Shown: positions 4,977 to 5,597 of the stretch, in pieces
Numbering within the stretch: position 1 is the first letter of the stretch
Layout of the letters: each line of letters opens with the position of its first letter
From: an uncultured Limnohabitans sp.
GTDB taxonomy: Bacteria > Pseudomonadota > Gammaproteobacteria > Burkholderiales > Burkholderiaceae_C
DNA length: 5,597 nucleotides
NCBI RefSeq assembly: GCF_937889215.1
Contig: NZ_CALBEX010000497.1
Coordinates: 1 to 5,597 of the forward strand
Direction: 5' to 3'
The notes under the pieces: model-generated
Database searches by the model: none
What the model saw: only the letters and a program-made list of their open reading frames with translations
Told to the model about the DNA's origin: nothing
Position numbers and translations under genes: made by a program

Positions 4977-5576
4977 ATGTCTGAAGTGAACCTCCCCCCC
5001 TCCGCCCCGGAAACGGCTGATGCCGCAGAACTGCTCAAATCCGACAAGAATCTGGTCTGGATAGATTGCGAAATGACAGGCCTGGACCCCGAAAAAGAAC
5101 GCCTGCTGGAGATCGCTGTCATCGTGACCGGTCCACACCTGAGCCCGCGCATTGAAGGACCAGTGCTGCTCATTCACCAAAGCGACGAACTGCTCCATCA
5201 AATGGACAAATGGAACAAGGGCACACACGGCAAGAGTGGCTTGATCGACAAGGTCAAGGCCTCCACCACCAGCGAAACCGATGCCGAAGAGCTGATCCTG
5301 GCCTTTCTGAAAAAGTACGTGCCCAAAAACAGCTCTCCACTGTGCGGCAACACCATCAGCCAAGACAGGCGCTTCTTGGTCAAGTACATGCCCAAGCTGG
5401 AAGCGTTTTTCCACTACCGCAACTTGGACGTGAGCACGCTCAAGGAACTGTCACGCCGCTGGAAGCCCGAGGTGTATGCCAGCTTCAAGAAACAACAAAA
5501 GCACACCGCCTTGGCCGATGTGCACGAATCCATTGACGAGCTAGCCCATTACCGTGAGCATTTCATCCGCTTGTGA
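4977..5576 (+). CDS. orn: Oligoribonuclease Orn (3'-5' exoribonuclease, DEDDh family)
   Basis: Orn is a cytosolic dimeric exoribonuclease that degrades the shortest RNA fragments, dinucleotides above all, including pGpG from cyclic-di-GMP turnover; it is essential in many gammaproteobacteria. The 199-residue protein aligns along its length with E. coli Orn (181 residues) with a constant offset of 18. All five DEDDh residues are present: Asp30 and Glu32 in [11 protein letters not shown], Asp130 in [12 protein letters not shown], and His176 and Asp181 in [12 protein letters not shown]. The ending HYREHFIRL is also typical. The extra 18 N-terminal residues ([18 protein letters not shown]) are polar and probably disordered. 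The ATG at 4977 is preferred because the -10-like box GACAAT lies 6 nt upstream; an open frame from 4875 would pass through the promoter. The gene is divergent from the M48 operon. Confidence 0.97.
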   Translation: MSEVNLPPSAPETADAAELLKSDKNLVWIDCEMTGLDPEKERLLEIAVIVTGPHLSPRIEGPVLLIHQSDELLHQMDKWNKGTHGKSGLIDKVKASTTSETDAEELILAFLKKYVPKNSSPLCGNTISQDRRFLVKYMPKLEAFFHYRNLDVSTLKELSRRWKPEVYASFKKQQKHTALADVHESIDELAHYREHFIRL

Positions 5577-5582
5577 TTTTTC

Positions 5583-5594
5583 AGGGAAAACCCT
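5583..5594. repeat. Short inverted repeat just after orn, at the window edge
   Basis: AGGG-AAAA-CCCT forms a 4-bp stem with an A4 loop, 6 nt after the orn stop and preceded by a T-run at 5577-5581. For a plus-strand intrinsic terminator the T-run should follow the stem, and the sequence ends three bases later, so termination cannot be judged. It may equally be part of a regulatory site of the next gene. Confidence 0.25.
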
Positions 5595-5597
5595 AGC

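Noticed and set aside
3611..4984. Plus-strand open frame of 457 codons opposite the M48 gene
   Set aside because: Its translation is extremely rich in Gln, His, Arg and Pro with no recognisable domain, which is the usual antisense image of a Leu/Val/Ala-rich membrane protein in high-GC DNA. The minus-strand M48 frame has a full zinc site.
4829..5173. Upstream in-frame extension of the M48 gene to 5173
   Set aside because: It would add 115 residues that cross the promoter region and lie antisense to orn. The family length of about 420 residues and the hydrophobic N-terminus fit the ATG at 4828.
4863..5414. Minus-strand open frame of 183 codons opposite orn
   Set aside because: It is the antisense image of orn with an Ala-rich end in the promoter region. 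The end looked somewhat protein-like, but its third positions are no more GC-rich than the surroundings.

Overview
The window looks like chromosomal DNA from a betaproteobacterium of the order Burkholderiales, most likely Comamonadaceae (Limnohabitans/Rhodoferax-like). This is inferred from high-GC third codon positions, from the protein variants seen (RsgA with a GPSGSGKST P-loop, a CobD/CbiB-like protein beside a CoA pyrophosphatase), and from the gene order. No database search was possible. I see no mobile element, CRISPR array, rRNA or tRNA. It is mainly ordinary core-genome housekeeping DNA, densely packed.

Layout, left to right. (1) Positions 1-374, minus strand: the N-terminal part of a protein that looks like an NYN/PIN-like (LabA/DUF88-type) nuclease-domain protein, running off the left edge. 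(2) 375-548: a divergent intergenic region with a 16-bp exact repeat of a piece of the NYN-like gene, two adjacent short inverted repeats, a tiny 20-codon ORF of doubtful status, and a -10-like box just before the next gene. (3) 549-2247, plus strand: a two-gene operon of a CoA-pyrophosphatase-type Nudix hydrolase and a divergent CobD/CbiB-family membrane protein, 7 nt apart. (4) 2248-2261: a 14-nt convergent junction. (5) 2262-4828, minus strand: a compact three-gene operon transcribed in the order M48 metallopeptidase (Ste24-like), pterin-4a-carbinolamine dehydratase, rsgA. The first two genes overlap by ATGA and the last two are 6 nt apart. (6) 4829-4976: a 148-bp divergent promoter region rich in related palindromes. 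(7) 4977-5576, plus strand: orn, the oligoribonuclease, with a full DEDDh active site. The window ends 21 nt later in a short inverted repeat.

The genes form no single pathway. Several serve RNA and ribosome homeostasis: rsgA matures the 30S subunit, orn destroys the last di- to oligoribonucleotides, and the NYN-like protein may be an RNase. The rest handle membrane protein quality control (M48), CoA-nucleotide housecleaning (Nudix) and pterin recycling (PhhB). The rsgA/orn neighbourhood resembles enterobacteria, where rsgA and orn are adjacent and divergent; here an M48 protease gene and phhB lie between them.

The most interesting signals are non-coding. Three of the four outward-facing transcription units have a -10-like hexamer ending only 6-8 nt before the start codon, with no Shine-Dalgarno sequence, which suggests leaderless mRNAs. 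The orn/M48 promoter region carries two kinds of palindrome that alternate A-B-A-B, the two copies of each kind differing by a single inserted base.
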